From NCBI GenBank assembly GCA_945861265.1, contig CAMAUC010000007.1, positions 1 through 64,000 on the forward strand: a stretch of 64,000 nt of DNA. The letters are read 5' to 3'. This stretch comes from Rhizobium sp. Q54 (GTDB lineage: Bacteria > Pseudomonadota > Alphaproteobacteria > Rhizobiales > Xanthobacteraceae). This document shows positions 27,338 to 36,357 of this stretch, in pieces (position 1 is the first letter of the stretch; each line of letters begins with the position of its first letter). The notes beneath the pieces are model-generated. The model worked only from the letters and a program-made list of their open reading frames with translations. It was not told where the DNA came from and searched no databases. The translations under genes were made by a program, and so were the position numbers.

Positions 27338-28156
27338 ATGTCTCAAATCGCGAAATCGCTCGATGAGGCGCTCGACGTCATCGCCGACGGCTGCATGCTG
27401 GTGGTGCCGCGTGAGGTCTCCGGCGTGCCGATGGACGCGACGCGCGCGCTGATAAGGCGCGGCATCCGGCGGCTGCACCTGGTGGCGCTGCCGACGTCGA
27501 GCCTGCAAGCCGACCTGTTGATCGGCGCCGGCTGTGTCGAGACCTTGGAGACCAGCGCGGTCTCGCTCGGCGAATACGGCCCGGCGCCGCGCTTCACCGC
27601 CGCCATTCTCGCCGGCTCGATCAAGATGAAAGACGCCACCTGCCCGGCGCTGCATGCCGCGTTGCAGGCCGCGGAAAAGGGCGTGCCGTTCATGCCGCTG
27701 CGCGGGTTGATCGGCTCCGACGTGTTGAAATACCGCGACGACTGGAAGGTCATCGACAGCCCCTTCGGAGACAACGACCCGATCGTGCTGCTGCCGGCGA
27801 TCAGACCGGACGTGGCGCTGTTTCACGCGGCGATGGCCGACGTCTTTGGCAACATCTGGATCGGCCGTCAGCGCGAACTCGCCACCATGGCGCACGCAGC
27901 GGAAAAGACTGTGGTCACGGTCGATCGTATTCATCCCGGCAATCTGCTCGACAATCCGACATTCGCCGCCGGTACGCTGCCCGGCTTCTATGTCGATCGC
28001 ATCGCGCTGACCGAGCGCGGCGCCTGGCCGCTGCCGCTGCCGGATTACTACGCCGCTGACGCCGCCCATCTGGCCGAATACGCCAGGATGGCGGCGACGG
28101 AGGAAGGCTTTGGCGAGTATCTGGAGAAGTATGTCTATGAGAAGCAGGCGGCCTAA
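27338..28156 (+). CDS. Class I CoA-transferase-like subunit A
   Basis: 272 residues of the glutaconate-CoA-transferase/3-oxoacid-CoA-transferase alpha fold. Seen: SLDEALDVIADGCMLVV, the nucleotide-site-like LVALPTSSLQADLLIGAG and the C-terminal RPDVALFHAAMADVFGNIW. GAGAGG precedes the ATG with proper spacing; an ATG two codons earlier is too close to it. Subunit B follows immediately. Likely acts with B on an acyl-CoA; substrate not clear. Confidence 0.82.
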   Translation: MSQIAKSLDEALDVIADGCMLVVPREVSGVPMDATRALIRRGIRRLHLVALPTSSLQADLLIGAGCVETLETSAVSLGEYGPAPRFTAAILAGSIKMKDATCPALHAALQAAEKGVPFMPLRGLIGSDVLKYRDDWKVIDSPFGDNDPIVLLPAIRPDVALFHAAMADVFGNIWIGRQRELATMAHAAEKTVVTVDRIHPGNLLDNPTFAAGTLPGFYVDRIALTERGAWPLPLPDYYAADAAHLAEYARMAATEEGFGEYLEKYVYEKQAA

Positions 28157-28891
28157 GTGAATTTCCGCCCCGAAGAACTGCTCGCCGACCAGATCGCGCA
28201 ACTCATCGGCGGCGTGCGCCATGTCGCGGTCGGCAATGCCTCGCCGATCCCGGCGACGGCGGCGCTGCTGGCGCGCGAGCGCGGCAACGGCAGGCCCTAT
28301 GTCTCGCTGCTCGGCTCGCCGAAGAACACGTTCTGGACCGACGGCGCGCGCGAACTGTTCGACTGCGCCGGCCAGGGCCGCATCGACGTGTTCTTTCTGT
28401 CCGGCGGGCAGATCGACGGCCACGGCAATATCAATCTGGTCGAGATCGGCGAGCACGCCCATCCGAAGGTGCGCTTTCCCGGGTCGTTCGGTTCGGCCTA
28501 TCTTTATTACGTCGTGCCGAAAGTGATCCTGTTCCGCACCGAGCATTCGCGCCGGACCCTGGTGCCGCGCGTCGATTACATCAGCGCGCCGGGGGCCAAT
28601 GAGCCGAACGTGTTCCGCACCGGCGGGCCGGTCGCGCTGATCACCAATCGTTGCCTGTTCTCCTTTTCCAATGGACGTTTCATGCTGCAAAGCGTGCATC
28701 CCGGCCATACGGTCGAGGAAGTGATCGAGCATACCGGCTTCGACTTCGATCGCCCGGCGCATGTGCCGGAGACGCCGCCGCCGTCGGCCGAGACGCTCAA
28801 GCTGATGCGCGAGACGGTGGCGCCGCAACTGGCCGAGCTGTATCCGCAATTCGCGGCGCAGGTGTTCGGCGTCGGCGTTCCGCCAGCATGA
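28157..28891 (+). CDS. Class I CoA-transferase-like subunit B, no evident catalytic Glu
   Basis: 244 residues starting at GTG directly after the stop of subunit A. Typical beta-fold stretches: RHVAVGNASPIPATAALLA and SGGQIDGHGNINL. In active class I transferases a glutamate sits in an SENG or ESG-type loop near the start of this subunit; here the matching place reads LLGSPKNTFW with no glutamate. The pair may therefore be hydrolase-like, as in the IpdAB family of steroid catabolism, or inactive. This is inference. Confidence 0.75.
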   Translation: MNFRPEELLADQIAQLIGGVRHVAVGNASPIPATAALLARERGNGRPYVSLLGSPKNTFWTDGARELFDCAGQGRIDVFFLSGGQIDGHGNINLVEIGEHAHPKVRFPGSFGSAYLYYVVPKVILFRTEHSRRTLVPRVDYISAPGANEPNVFRTGGPVALITNRCLFSFSNGRFMLQSVHPGHTVEEVIEHTGFDFDRPAHVPETPPPSAETLKLMRETVAPQLAELYPQFAAQVFGVGVPPA

Positions 28892-28927
28892 CTAGCGCTG
28901 GCGCGCGCGCTGCATTAAATTCGCCGG

Positions 28928-29824
28928 ATGACCGATTCATCAATCGCCACCGCGCCATCGGCGCTTCGCACCGCGATTGCCTGGACCGCCTGGCCGGGCC
29001 TGCTGGCGATCTGCATCGCTATCTCGGCCTACGGCTTCGCTGTCGATCATCCGGCGCTGTTCTTCAACGTCGCCTACGCCTTCCTCGCCGTCTGCCTATT
29101 CACGCTGGAACAGACCATGCCGCACGAGCGGGCCTGGAACGAGAACGACGGGCAGACCTTCGCCAATATCGCGCATACGCTTACCAGCAAGGGCGTGGTG
29201 CAGTCGCTGGTCGTGTTCAGCGCCGTGATCGGGCTCACCGTTTACATCACCCCGGTGACCGAGCCGGGCTACGGCATATGGCCGCGCTCATGGCCGATGA
29301 CGGCGCAAGTATTGCTCGCGGTCGTGGTCGCCGAATTCGGCTTCTACTGGGCGCACCGCGTCGCCCATGAATGGCCATGGCTGTGGCGCTTCCACGCCGT
29401 GCATCACAGCGTGACGCGGCTATGGATCGTCAATACCGGCCGATTTCATTTCGTCGACAGCTTCAAGAGCATCCTGATCGGCATGGCCATCCTGCTGGCG
29501 CTCGGCGCGCCGATGGAAGTGCTGACCTGGCTCTCGGCGATCACCGCCTTCATCGGCATGATGACGCATTGCAATGTCGACATGCGCTTCGGGGCGCTGT
29601 CATGGTGGTTCAACACGCCAGAGCTGCACCGCTGGCATCACAGCAAGGACCTGCGTGAGGGCAACAAGAACTATTCCGAGAACATCATGCTTTGGGACCA
29701 TGTGTTCGGCACTTATTACAACTCGCGCGACTACCGGCCGCCGGCCGACATCGGCATTCATGAGGCAATGCCGCCGGGCTTCGTGCAGCAGCTGGTGTGG
29801 CCGTTCAAGGCGGCGCGGGATTAG
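28928..29824 (+). CDS. Sterol desaturase/fatty acid hydroxylase family protein
   Basis: 298-residue integral membrane di-iron oxygenase. Several membrane segments and the family histidine boxes HRVAHE, HAVHHS and HRWHHS. Such enzymes hydroxylate or desaturate lipids, carotenoids or hopanoid/ornithine-lipid chains; the substrate cannot be told. Starts 36 bp after the CoA-transferase pair, so may be co-transcribed. Confidence 0.88.
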   Translation: MTDSSIATAPSALRTAIAWTAWPGLLAICIAISAYGFAVDHPALFFNVAYAFLAVCLFTLEQTMPHERAWNENDGQTFANIAHTLTSKGVVQSLVVFSAVIGLTVYITPVTEPGYGIWPRSWPMTAQVLLAVVVAEFGFYWAHRVAHEWPWLWRFHAVHHSVTRLWIVNTGRFHFVDSFKSILIGMAILLALGAPMEVLTWLSAITAFIGMMTHCNVDMRFGALSWWFNTPELHRWHHSKDLREGNKNYSENIMLWDHVFGTYYNSRDYRPPADIGIHEAMPPGFVQQLVWPFKAARD

Positions 29825-29927
29825 GCCCGCTGCCGGATAATTTCGCAGCTTGAAACCCGCAGCCCCTGTCGACTTGCCCGGATTAAGCTATAAAAGCCGT
29901 CCCTTCGCGTTTCGACAGGATGCCCTC

Positions 29928-32255
29928 ATGACATCAGCGACCGCCGCCCCCGCCCGCAACAAAAGCGAACCGCGCGTCGAGGACGATGCGCTGGTGCGCG
30001 GCCAGGGGCGCTTCGCCGACGATCCGCGCCTGCCGAACCAGGCCTATGCCGTGTTCGTGCGCTCGCCGCACGCGCATGCCCGCATCAAATCGGTCAAGAC
30101 CGACGAGGCACTGCGCGCCAAGGGCGTGCTGGCGGTCGTCACCGCGGAGGATCTGAAGGCACTGAATATCGGCAGCATCTCACGTCACCCGCCGGTCATC
30201 GGCCGCGGCGGCGCCAAGATGCCGATGCCGTTCCGCCCGGCGCTATGCGGCGACAAGGTCATGCACGGCGGCGACCCGGTGGCGATGGTGGTGGCCGAGA
30301 CGACCGCGCAGGCGCAGGACGCCGCCGACCTCGTGCAGGTCGGCTACGAGGAATTGCCGGCGGTGGTCGATCTCGACACCGCGATGAAAGCCAAGACCCA
30401 GCTTTATGCCGACGCGCCCGGCAATCTCTGCGTCGATTGGGCCGGCCCGGTGCCGAGCGACGATAATGAGCGCGAGGTCGCTTCCCTGATCGCCAAGGCG
30501 GCGCATGTCGCCAAAGTGTCTGTCACGAACCAGCGCATGGTGGTGGCGTCGATGGAAACGCGCGGCTCGACCGGCGTCTATGACAAGGCGACCGACAGCT
30601 ACACACTCTATGCCTGCTCGCAGGGCGCTGACTCGCTGCGCAACATGGCGGCGTCCGTTATGGGCGTACCGAATGAGAAGTTGCGCGTCATCACTGAGGA
30701 TGTCGGTGGCGCCTTCGGCATGAAGACGCCGGTCTATCCGGAATATATCGCCGTGCTGGTCGGCGCGAAGAAGCTCGGCCGGCCGGTGCACTGGCAATCG
30801 ACGCGCGCAGAAGCCTTCGTCACCGACACGCAAGCGCGCGACACCGTCACCCATGTCGAACTGGCCTGCGACGACAAGGGCAAGTTCGTCGCGCTGCGCG
30901 TGCGCCATCTGTGCAACCAGGGCGCCTATGTCTCGACCGCCGGCGTCAACATCAACACCAACAACTTCGCCCGTTGCCTGCCCGGCATGTACAATATTCC
31001 GAAGATCGATGTCGGCGCCGCCTGCTATTTCTCCAACACCGTCGCCATCGGCCCTTATCGCGGCGCCGGCCGCCCCGAGGCGAATTACGCGCTGGAGCGC
31101 GCGGTTGAGCAAGCAGCGCGCCTTCTGAAGATGGATCCGGTGCGGCTGCGCAAGAAGAACCTGATCCCCGCCTCACGCATGCCGTTCAAGACGCCGATCA
31201 ACACTTATGACTCGGGCGACTTCCCCGGCATTGTCGACAAGGCGCTCAAGCTCGCCGACTACGACAATTTCGCCAAGCGCAAGCGCGAGGCGGCGAAGCG
31301 CAAGAAGCTGCGCGGCATCGGCGTCTCCTGCATGCTGGAGCATGCCGGCGCGATGCCGATGGAAACCGCGTCGATCGGCTTTCCCGGCGGCGAGAAGTTG
31401 ATCCTCGGCTGCAACGTGCAATCGACCGGGCAGAGCCACGCCACCGTGTTCGGCCGCATGCTGGCGCACAGACTCGGCATCGATGCAAAGACGATCGAGC
31501 ATAGACATGGCGATACCAATATGGGCCTGACCGGATTTGCCTCGGTCGGCTCGCGCTCGGCGATGTGCGCGGGCTCGGCCATCGTCGTCACCGCCGACGC
31601 GATGCTGGCCAAGGGCAAGAAGATCGCCGCGGCGGCGCTGGAGACCTCCGAGTCCGACATTCAATACAAGAATGGCGGCTTTGAAGTGGTCGGCACCGAC
31701 CGCAGGATTTCGCTGTTCGACACCGCACGCCGCGCCAAGGAGACGGGCGAAACGCTCGACACTAAAGACAAGGTGGAAGCGCCGCTGACGTTTCCGAACG
31801 GCTGCCACATTGCCGAGATCGAGATCGATCCCGACACGGGCAAGTTCGACATCGTCACTTATACGGCGGTCGACGACTGCGGTAACATGCTCGACAAGAT
31901 TGTCGTCGAAGGCCAGGTGCAAGGCTCGATCGCCAACGGTCTCGGCCAGGCGCTGACCGAGAACGCGGTGTATGATTCGGTGAGTGGGCAATTGGTGACC
32001 GGCTCGTTCATGGACTACGGCATGCCGCGCGCCCACGACATGCCGGTCGAATTGCGCGAGGCGACGCACATCACGCCGGCAACGACCAATCCGCTCGGCG
32101 TCAAGGGCACCGGCGAGGCCGGCACCACCGCGGCGATCGCGGCGGTGATGAATGCGATCGCCAATGCGATCCCGAACGGCGCGGCGGATCACATGGAAAT
32201 GCCCGCGACACCGTCGAAGGTGTGGGACGCAGTGCGCAAGGGGATGGCGCTATAG
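29928..32255 (+). CDS. Xanthine-dehydrogenase-family molybdopterin-binding subunit (orphan)
   Basis: 775-residue Mo-hydroxylase large subunit. Ald_Xan_dh domain near the N-terminus ([10 protein letters not shown]), Mo-pterin contacts DVGGAFGMK and RGAGRPEANYALE, and the active-site glutamate loop KGTGEAGTTAAI near the C-terminus are intact. No [2Fe-2S] or FAD subunit adjoins it; neighbours are a sterol-desaturase-type gene and a convergent aldehyde dehydrogenase. Its electron partners must be encoded elsewhere. RBS is weak. Substrate is an aldehyde or N-heterocycle by family. Confidence 0.88.
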   Translation: MTSATAAPARNKSEPRVEDDALVRGQGRFADDPRLPNQAYAVFVRSPHAHARIKSVKTDEALRAKGVLAVVTAEDLKALNIGSISRHPPVIGRGGAKMPMPFRPALCGDKVMHGGDPVAMVVAETTAQAQDAADLVQVGYEELPAVVDLDTAMKAKTQLYADAPGNLCVDWAGPVPSDDNEREVASLIAKAAHVAKVSVTNQRMVVASMETRGSTGVYDKATDSYTLYACSQGADSLRNMAASVMGVPNEKLRVITEDVGGAFGMKTPVYPEYIAVLVGAKKLGRPVHWQSTRAEAFVTDTQARDTVTHVELACDDKGKFVALRVRHLCNQGAYVSTAGVNINTNNFARCLPGMYNIPKIDVGAACYFSNTVAIGPYRGAGRPEANYALERAVEQAARLLKMDPVRLRKKNLIPASRMPFKTPINTYDSGDFPGIVDKALKLADYDNFAKRKREAAKRKKLRGIGVSCMLEHAGAMPMETASIGFPGGEKLILGCNVQSTGQSHATVFGRMLAHRLGIDAKTIEHRHGDTNMGLTGFASVGSRSAMCAGSAIVVTADAMLAKGKKIAAAALETSESDIQYKNGGFEVVGTDRRISLFDTARRAKETGETLDTKDKVEAPLTFPNGCHIAEIEIDPDTGKFDIVTYTAVDDCGNMLDKIVVEGQVQGSIANGLGQALTENAVYDSVSGQLVTGSFMDYGMPRAHDMPVELREATHITPATTNPLGVKGTGEAGTTAAIAAVMNAIANAIPNGAADHMEMPATPSKVWDAVRKGMAL

Positions 32256-32277
32256 CTGTCGTCCCGACTTCCCTAGT

Positions 32278-32395
32278 GTCGTCCCCGCGAAGGCGGGGAC
32301 CCAGCACTCCACGCATCGATAATAAAAAAATGGCCGGGAATTTTCCCGGCCATTCTAATTCGTAAGCGCTGGATTCCCGCCTTCGCGGGAATGAC
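32278..32395. repeat. REP-type inverted pair
   Basis: Two 28-bp arms face each other: 32278-32305 (gtcgtccccgcgaaggcg...) and 32368-32395, whose reverse complement begins gtcattcccgcgaaggcg; they differ at four positions. Each arm is itself an imperfect hairpin around cgcgaaggcg. This is the common alphaproteobacterial REP sequence, here as a mirrored pair that brackets a terminator. Confidence 0.85.
32324..32354 (-). terminator. Rho-independent terminator for the aldehyde dehydrogenase
   Basis: A 12-bp stem (32329-32340 with 32343-32354) reads, on the minus strand, into a run of seven T. It lies between the two REP arms, 48 bp past the dehydrogenase stop, and may also slow plus-strand read-through. 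Confidence 0.8.
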
Positions 32396-32401
32396 GGACT
32401 T

Positions 32402-33829
32402 CTACGCCTGACTGATGAACTTGGTGTTCATATAGGCCTGCAAACCTTCGATGCCGCCTTCGGAGCCGTAGCCGGACTCCTTGATGCCGCCGAACGGCGT
32501 TTCCGGCGTCGAGATGGCGACCGAATTGACGCCGACCATGCCGGACTGAATCGCATCGCCGATGGCGATGGCCTGCGAACTGGAGTTAGTGAAAGTGTAG
32601 GCGGCCAGACCGAACTGTAGCGAGTTGGCGCGCTGCACGACTTCGTCGAAGGTCTTGAACGGCACGATCGGCGCCACCGGCCCGAACGGCTCCTCGGTCA
32701 TGATCTTCGAATCGTCCGGCACGTCGGTAATGACGGTCGGCTCGAAGAAAAAGCCCTGGTTGCCGTGCCGGTTGCCGCCGGTCTGGATCTTGCCGCCGCG
32801 CGCCTTGGCGTCGTTGACGAAGGATTCCATGGCGTCGAGCCGGCGCGGATTGGCCAATGGCCCGAGCGTCGTGCCTTTTTCGAGGCCGTCGCCGAGCTTG
32901 AGGTTCTTGGCGTATTCGGTGAAGCGGGCGACAAACTTGTTGTAGCCCTTCTCTTGCACATAGAAGCGCGTCGGCGAAATGCAGACCTGGCCGGCGTTGC
33001 GATACTTGAACGCGGAAATGATGTCGGCGGCCTTTTCCGGATCGTAATCGTCGAACACGACGACCGGAGAGTGACCACCCAGCTCCATCGTCGCGCGCTT
33101 CATGCCCTTGGCGGCGAGACCGGCAAGATGCTTGCCGACCGGGATCGAGCCGGTGAAGGAAATCTTGCGCACAATGTCGGAGGCGACGAGGTGCTCCGAA
33201 ATCTGCGCCGGCACGCCGAACACCAGATTGAGAACGCCGGCCGGCAGGCCGGCATCGGCGAAGCACTTGACCAGTTCATAACAGCCGGCCGGGGTTTCTT
33301 CCGACGCCTTGATGATGATCGAGCAGCCGGCAGCGAGTGCGCCGGCGATCTTGCGCACCGGTGTCAGCGTCGGGAAATTCCACGGTGTGAACGCGGCGAC
33401 GACGCCGACCGGCTCCTGCAATACGATCTGGCGCACGCCCTTGCCGCGGCCCGGCACGATGCGGCCATAGGCGCGGCGGCCTTCCTCGGCATACCAGTCG
33501 ATGATGTCGGCCGAGGTCATGACTTCGATGCGCGATTCGTTGATCGACTTGCCCTGCTCCATGGTTTGCGCGGTGGCGACATGCTCGACGCGCTCACGCA
33601 ACAGATCGGCGGCCTTGCGCATTATCTTGCCGCGCTCATAGGCCGAGGTGTTCTTCCAGAGCTGGAAGCCCTTCTGGGCGGCGCCGAGCGCGCTGTCGAG
33701 ATCGGACGCGCTGGCGTGCGGCAATTGGCCGAGCACCTTGCCGGTCGCCGGATTGATGACGTCTTCGCCCTTGCGGCCATGGCCGTCGAGCCATTGGCCG
33801 TCGATATAAAGTTTCAGATCGGAATACAT
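32402..33829 (-). CDS. NAD(P)-dependent aldehyde dehydrogenase, succinate-semialdehyde type
   Basis: 475-residue ALDH. Cofactor/active residues are present: N151 in FTPWNFP, E249 in MELGGHSPV and catalytic C283 in AGQVCISPTRFY. The opening (YIDGQWLDGHGRKGEDVINPATG) and the RxxIxP-type substrate loop ISPTRF fit the GabD-like group. The ATG at 33829 follows GAGGT. It is the last gene of a minus-strand run behind the hydratase and CaiB genes, separated by 117 bp. Confidence 0.88.
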   Translation of the reverse strand: MYSDLKLYIDGQWLDGHGRKGEDVINPATGKVLGQLPHASASDLDSALGAAQKGFQLWKNTSAYERGKIMRKAADLLRERVEHVATAQTMEQGKSINESRIEVMTSADIIDWYAEEGRRAYGRIVPGRGKGVRQIVLQEPVGVVAAFTPWNFPTLTPVRKIAGALAAGCSIIIKASEETPAGCYELVKCFADAGLPAGVLNLVFGVPAQISEHLVASDIVRKISFTGSIPVGKHLAGLAAKGMKRATMELGGHSPVVVFDDYDPEKAADIISAFKYRNAGQVCISPTRFYVQEKGYNKFVARFTEYAKNLKLGDGLEKGTTLGPLANPRRLDAMESFVNDAKARGGKIQTGGNRHGNQGFFFEPTVITDVPDDSKIMTEEPFGPVAPIVPFKTFDEVVQRANSLQFGLAAYTFTNSSSQAIAIGDAIQSGMVGVNSVAISTPETPFGGIKESGYGSEGGIEGLQAYMNTKFISQA

Positions 33830-33946
33830 GGGGGACCTCGTGGTTACCCGGGACAACGATAATTATGGCGGTCAGATAGCACTTTCAGCCGTGAGCGGCC
33901 ACCCCGAGGGGCGGACCGCGCCATGCAGTGCAGCAATGTGGCGGCG

Positions 33947-34747
33947 TCAGGAACCGGTGAACTTCGGTTTGCGCTTTTCCATGAAGGCGGTGCGGCCCTC
34001 CCTGAAATCATTGGACGCAAAGCAGGCCTGCACCATCTCCTCGGCCTTGGCGAGATCGCGCTTGCTCTCGTCGGCGAGGATTTGACCGACGATGAATTTG
34101 ACCGAATCGACGCTGAGCGGCGCATTGCCGGCAATGGTCTCGGCATAATCCTTGACGTAGGCTTCGAACTCGCCGTCCGGCAGCACGCGGTTGACCAGAC
34201 CCATCATCAACGCCTCTTGCGCGGTAAACTGCCGCGCGGTGTAGAAGATTTCCTTGGCGAAGGCCGGGCCGACAACGTCGACAAGTTTTTTCAGGCCGGC
34301 ATAGCGGTAACCGATGGAGAGCTTGGCCGCGGGCACCGCGAATTTCGAACCCTCGGTGCAGATACGCAAGTCGCAGCTCAGCGCCAGACCGACGCCGCCG
34401 CCGATGCAATAGCCGCGGATCATGGCAATGGTCGGCTTCGGAAAACTGTAGAAGGCGCCATAGGCGCGATCCACCGCCTCGTTGTAGCGGTCGGAGGTTT
34501 CCTTGTCGGAGCGCTCCTTTTCAAATTTGGAAATGTCGGCGCCCGACACGAAGGCCTTGCCGCCGGCGCCGTTGACCACCACGACGCGGATGTTCTTGTC
34601 GTTTTTGAATTCGTCGAGAAAGCCTTCGGCGGCTTCCCACATTTCCAGCGACACAGCGTTGTGCTTTTCCGGATTGTTGAAGGTCAGGTAGCCGACCTGC
34701 CCCTCCTTGCGGGACAGCATCTTGTCGGTCTTTACGGGCGCGTTCAT
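33947..34747 (-). CDS. Enoyl-CoA hydratase/isomerase family protein
   Basis: 266-residue crotonase-fold protein. Oxyanion-hole motifs GADISKF and GYCIGGGVGLALSCDLRI are clear. The position that carries a catalytic glutamate in true hydratases reads FAVPAAKLSIGY, without glutamate, so a different crotonase reaction is possible. AAGGAA precedes the ATG. The CaiB-type gene lies 28 bp upstream, and co-transcription is likely. Confidence 0.86.
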   Translation of the reverse strand: MNAPVKTDKMLSRKEGQVGYLTFNNPEKHNAVSLEMWEAAEGFLDEFKNDKNIRVVVVNGAGGKAFVSGADISKFEKERSDKETSDRYNEAVDRAYGAFYSFPKPTIAMIRGYCIGGGVGLALSCDLRICTEGSKFAVPAAKLSIGYRYAGLKKLVDVVGPAFAKEIFYTARQFTAQEALMMGLVNRVLPDGEFEAYVKDYAETIAGNAPLSVDSVKFIVGQILADESKRDLAKAEEMVQACFASNDFREGRTAFMEKRKPKFTGS

Positions 34748-34775
34748 TGCTTCATTCCTTCGCTGACTTGAGCCG

Positions 34776-35969
34776 TCAAACTGCCTTCGCAGCATGCAGC
34801 GCTGCGATTTCATCGTCGGCAAATCCGAATTCCTTGAACACCTCATCGGTGTGCTGGCCCTGTTCCGGCGGCGTGGCGACGATTCTGCTCGGTGTGCGCG
34901 ACAGCGCGAAGGGCTGGCCGACGAAAGTCTGCGATTCGCCGTTCGGTTTCTTCGCATCCTGCGCGATTCCAAGGTGTTTCACCTGCTCGTCGGCGAAAAC
35001 CTGATCGATATTATAGATCGGTCCCGACGGCACGCCGGCCTGCTCGAACAAATCGATCCATTCGGCGCTGGTCCGGGCGACAGTCTTGGCTTCAAGCGCC
35101 GCATTGATGGCGTCGCGGTTCTTCGAGCGCAGCGCGCCGGTCTTGTAGTCGGGATGGTCGATCAGTTCGGGTAGTCCGATCGATTTGCACAGCCGCTCCC
35201 ACATCACCTGGCCGGTCGAGGCGATGTTGATGTGGCCGTCTTTGGTCTTGAACACGCCGGTCGGGATCGAGGTCGGATGATTGTTGCCAGCCTGCTTGGC
35301 GACCTCGCCCATTTGCAGCCAGCGCGCCGCCTGGAAGTCGAGCATGAAGATCTGCGCCTGCAACAATGAGGTATTGACCCACTGGCCCTCGCCGGAAACT
35401 TCGCGCTCCAAAAGCGCGGTCTGGATGCCGAGCGCGGCGAACAGGCCGGCGCACAGATCGGCGACCGGAATACCGACGCGCATCGGCCCGCGGCCCGGCT
35501 CGCCGGTGATCGACATCAGCCCGCCCATGCCTTGTGCGATCTGATCGAAGCCCGGACGGCCGGCATAAGGCCCGTCCTGTCCGAAGCCGGAAATGCTGGC
35601 GAGGACGATGCGCTTGTTGACCTTCTTGAGGTCCTCATAGGCGATGCCGAGACGGTCCTTCACGTCGGGACGGAAGTTCTCGACGACGACGTCGGCCTTC
35701 GCGACCAGCCGCTTGAACGCCGCGAGGCCCTGCGGCGACTTCAGATCGAGCGTAATGCTGCGCTTGTTGCGGTGCAGGTTCTGGAAGTCGGCATTGTTGC
35801 GCGGCCCGCCCGGCCCCTCGCCTTTTTCCAGATGCGCCGGCGTCTCGATCTTGATGACGTTGGCGCCCCAATCGGCAAGCTGGCGCACGCAGGTCGGCCC
35901 GGAGCGAACGCGGGTCAGGTCGAGGACAGTGAAGCGGGAAAGGGCCTGGGAGGCCCGGGGAAACGTCAT
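34776..35969 (-). CDS. CaiB/BaiF family (class III) CoA-transferase
   Basis: 397 residues. Family segments FTVLDLTRVRSGPTCVRQL, ADWGANVIKIE, SITLDLKSPQG, and NTSLLQAQIFML are visible, as is the aspartate of VGIPVADLCAG near the CoA site. These enzymes move CoA between carboxylic acids. With the hydratase-like and ALDH genes it may form a short acyl-CoA pathway, by position only. Substrates unknown. Confidence 0.88.
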   Translation of the reverse strand: MTFPRASQALSRFTVLDLTRVRSGPTCVRQLADWGANVIKIETPAHLEKGEGPGGPRNNADFQNLHRNKRSITLDLKSPQGLAAFKRLVAKADVVVENFRPDVKDRLGIAYEDLKKVNKRIVLASISGFGQDGPYAGRPGFDQIAQGMGGLMSITGEPGRGPMRVGIPVADLCAGLFAALGIQTALLEREVSGEGQWVNTSLLQAQIFMLDFQAARWLQMGEVAKQAGNNHPTSIPTGVFKTKDGHINIASTGQVMWERLCKSIGLPELIDHPDYKTGALRSKNRDAINAALEAKTVARTSAEWIDLFEQAGVPSGPIYNIDQVFADEQVKHLGIAQDAKKPNGESQTFVGQPFALSRTPSRIVATPPEQGQHTDEVFKEFGFADDEIAALHAAKAV

Positions 35970-36357
35970 AATGGCAGCTCCGGCTCTCGATTAATTCGGT
36001 GCGGGGGCAGACATTCCCCGATTGGCCGAGGCTTGTCCATCAGGGGGAAAGAGCGGTCTCCGAGTGCCTCGCGGGGTATTTAGGGGATCAAGAGCCGACT
36101 TTATTCATTAAACCGCGCAATAAAAGCAGCCCCTGCCTTGAAAAGACCACTGACCCCTGTCATATCAGCCTTGCGAATGAACGACCCGAGTCTTCGGGTT
36201 TGCGGGCTGCGTGCACGAACTTCTAAATACGAATTTCGCCCCGCCCATTCGATTTCCTGAATAAGCGACAGCCCTGGCAACGCGGGATGTCAAAAAACCG
36301 CGCGATACCGCCGGTCGCATCAGCGATTCGGCCGTCTTGCCATATAGAAAGTTACCT
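35970..36357. other. 388-bp intergenic region / probable long helicase leader
   Basis: Divergent promoter space between the CaiB-type gene and the helicase. It has only short doubtful open frames (best 75 codons, no domain). A small hairpin acccga-gtct-tcgggt followed by TT lies at 36184-36201. The plus-strand part upstream of the helicase is long for a leader, as seen for cold-shock RNA helicases; no known riboswitch recognised. Confidence 0.5.

Noticed and set aside
26462-28849. A 795-codon frame on the minus strand
   Set aside because: Antisense to the CoA-transferase genes and out of phase with the MTHFR-like gene; no domain, biased composition.
35999-36226. A 75-codon frame upstream of the helicase
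   Set aside because: No ribosome site or recognisable sequence; lies in a probable leader/promoter.
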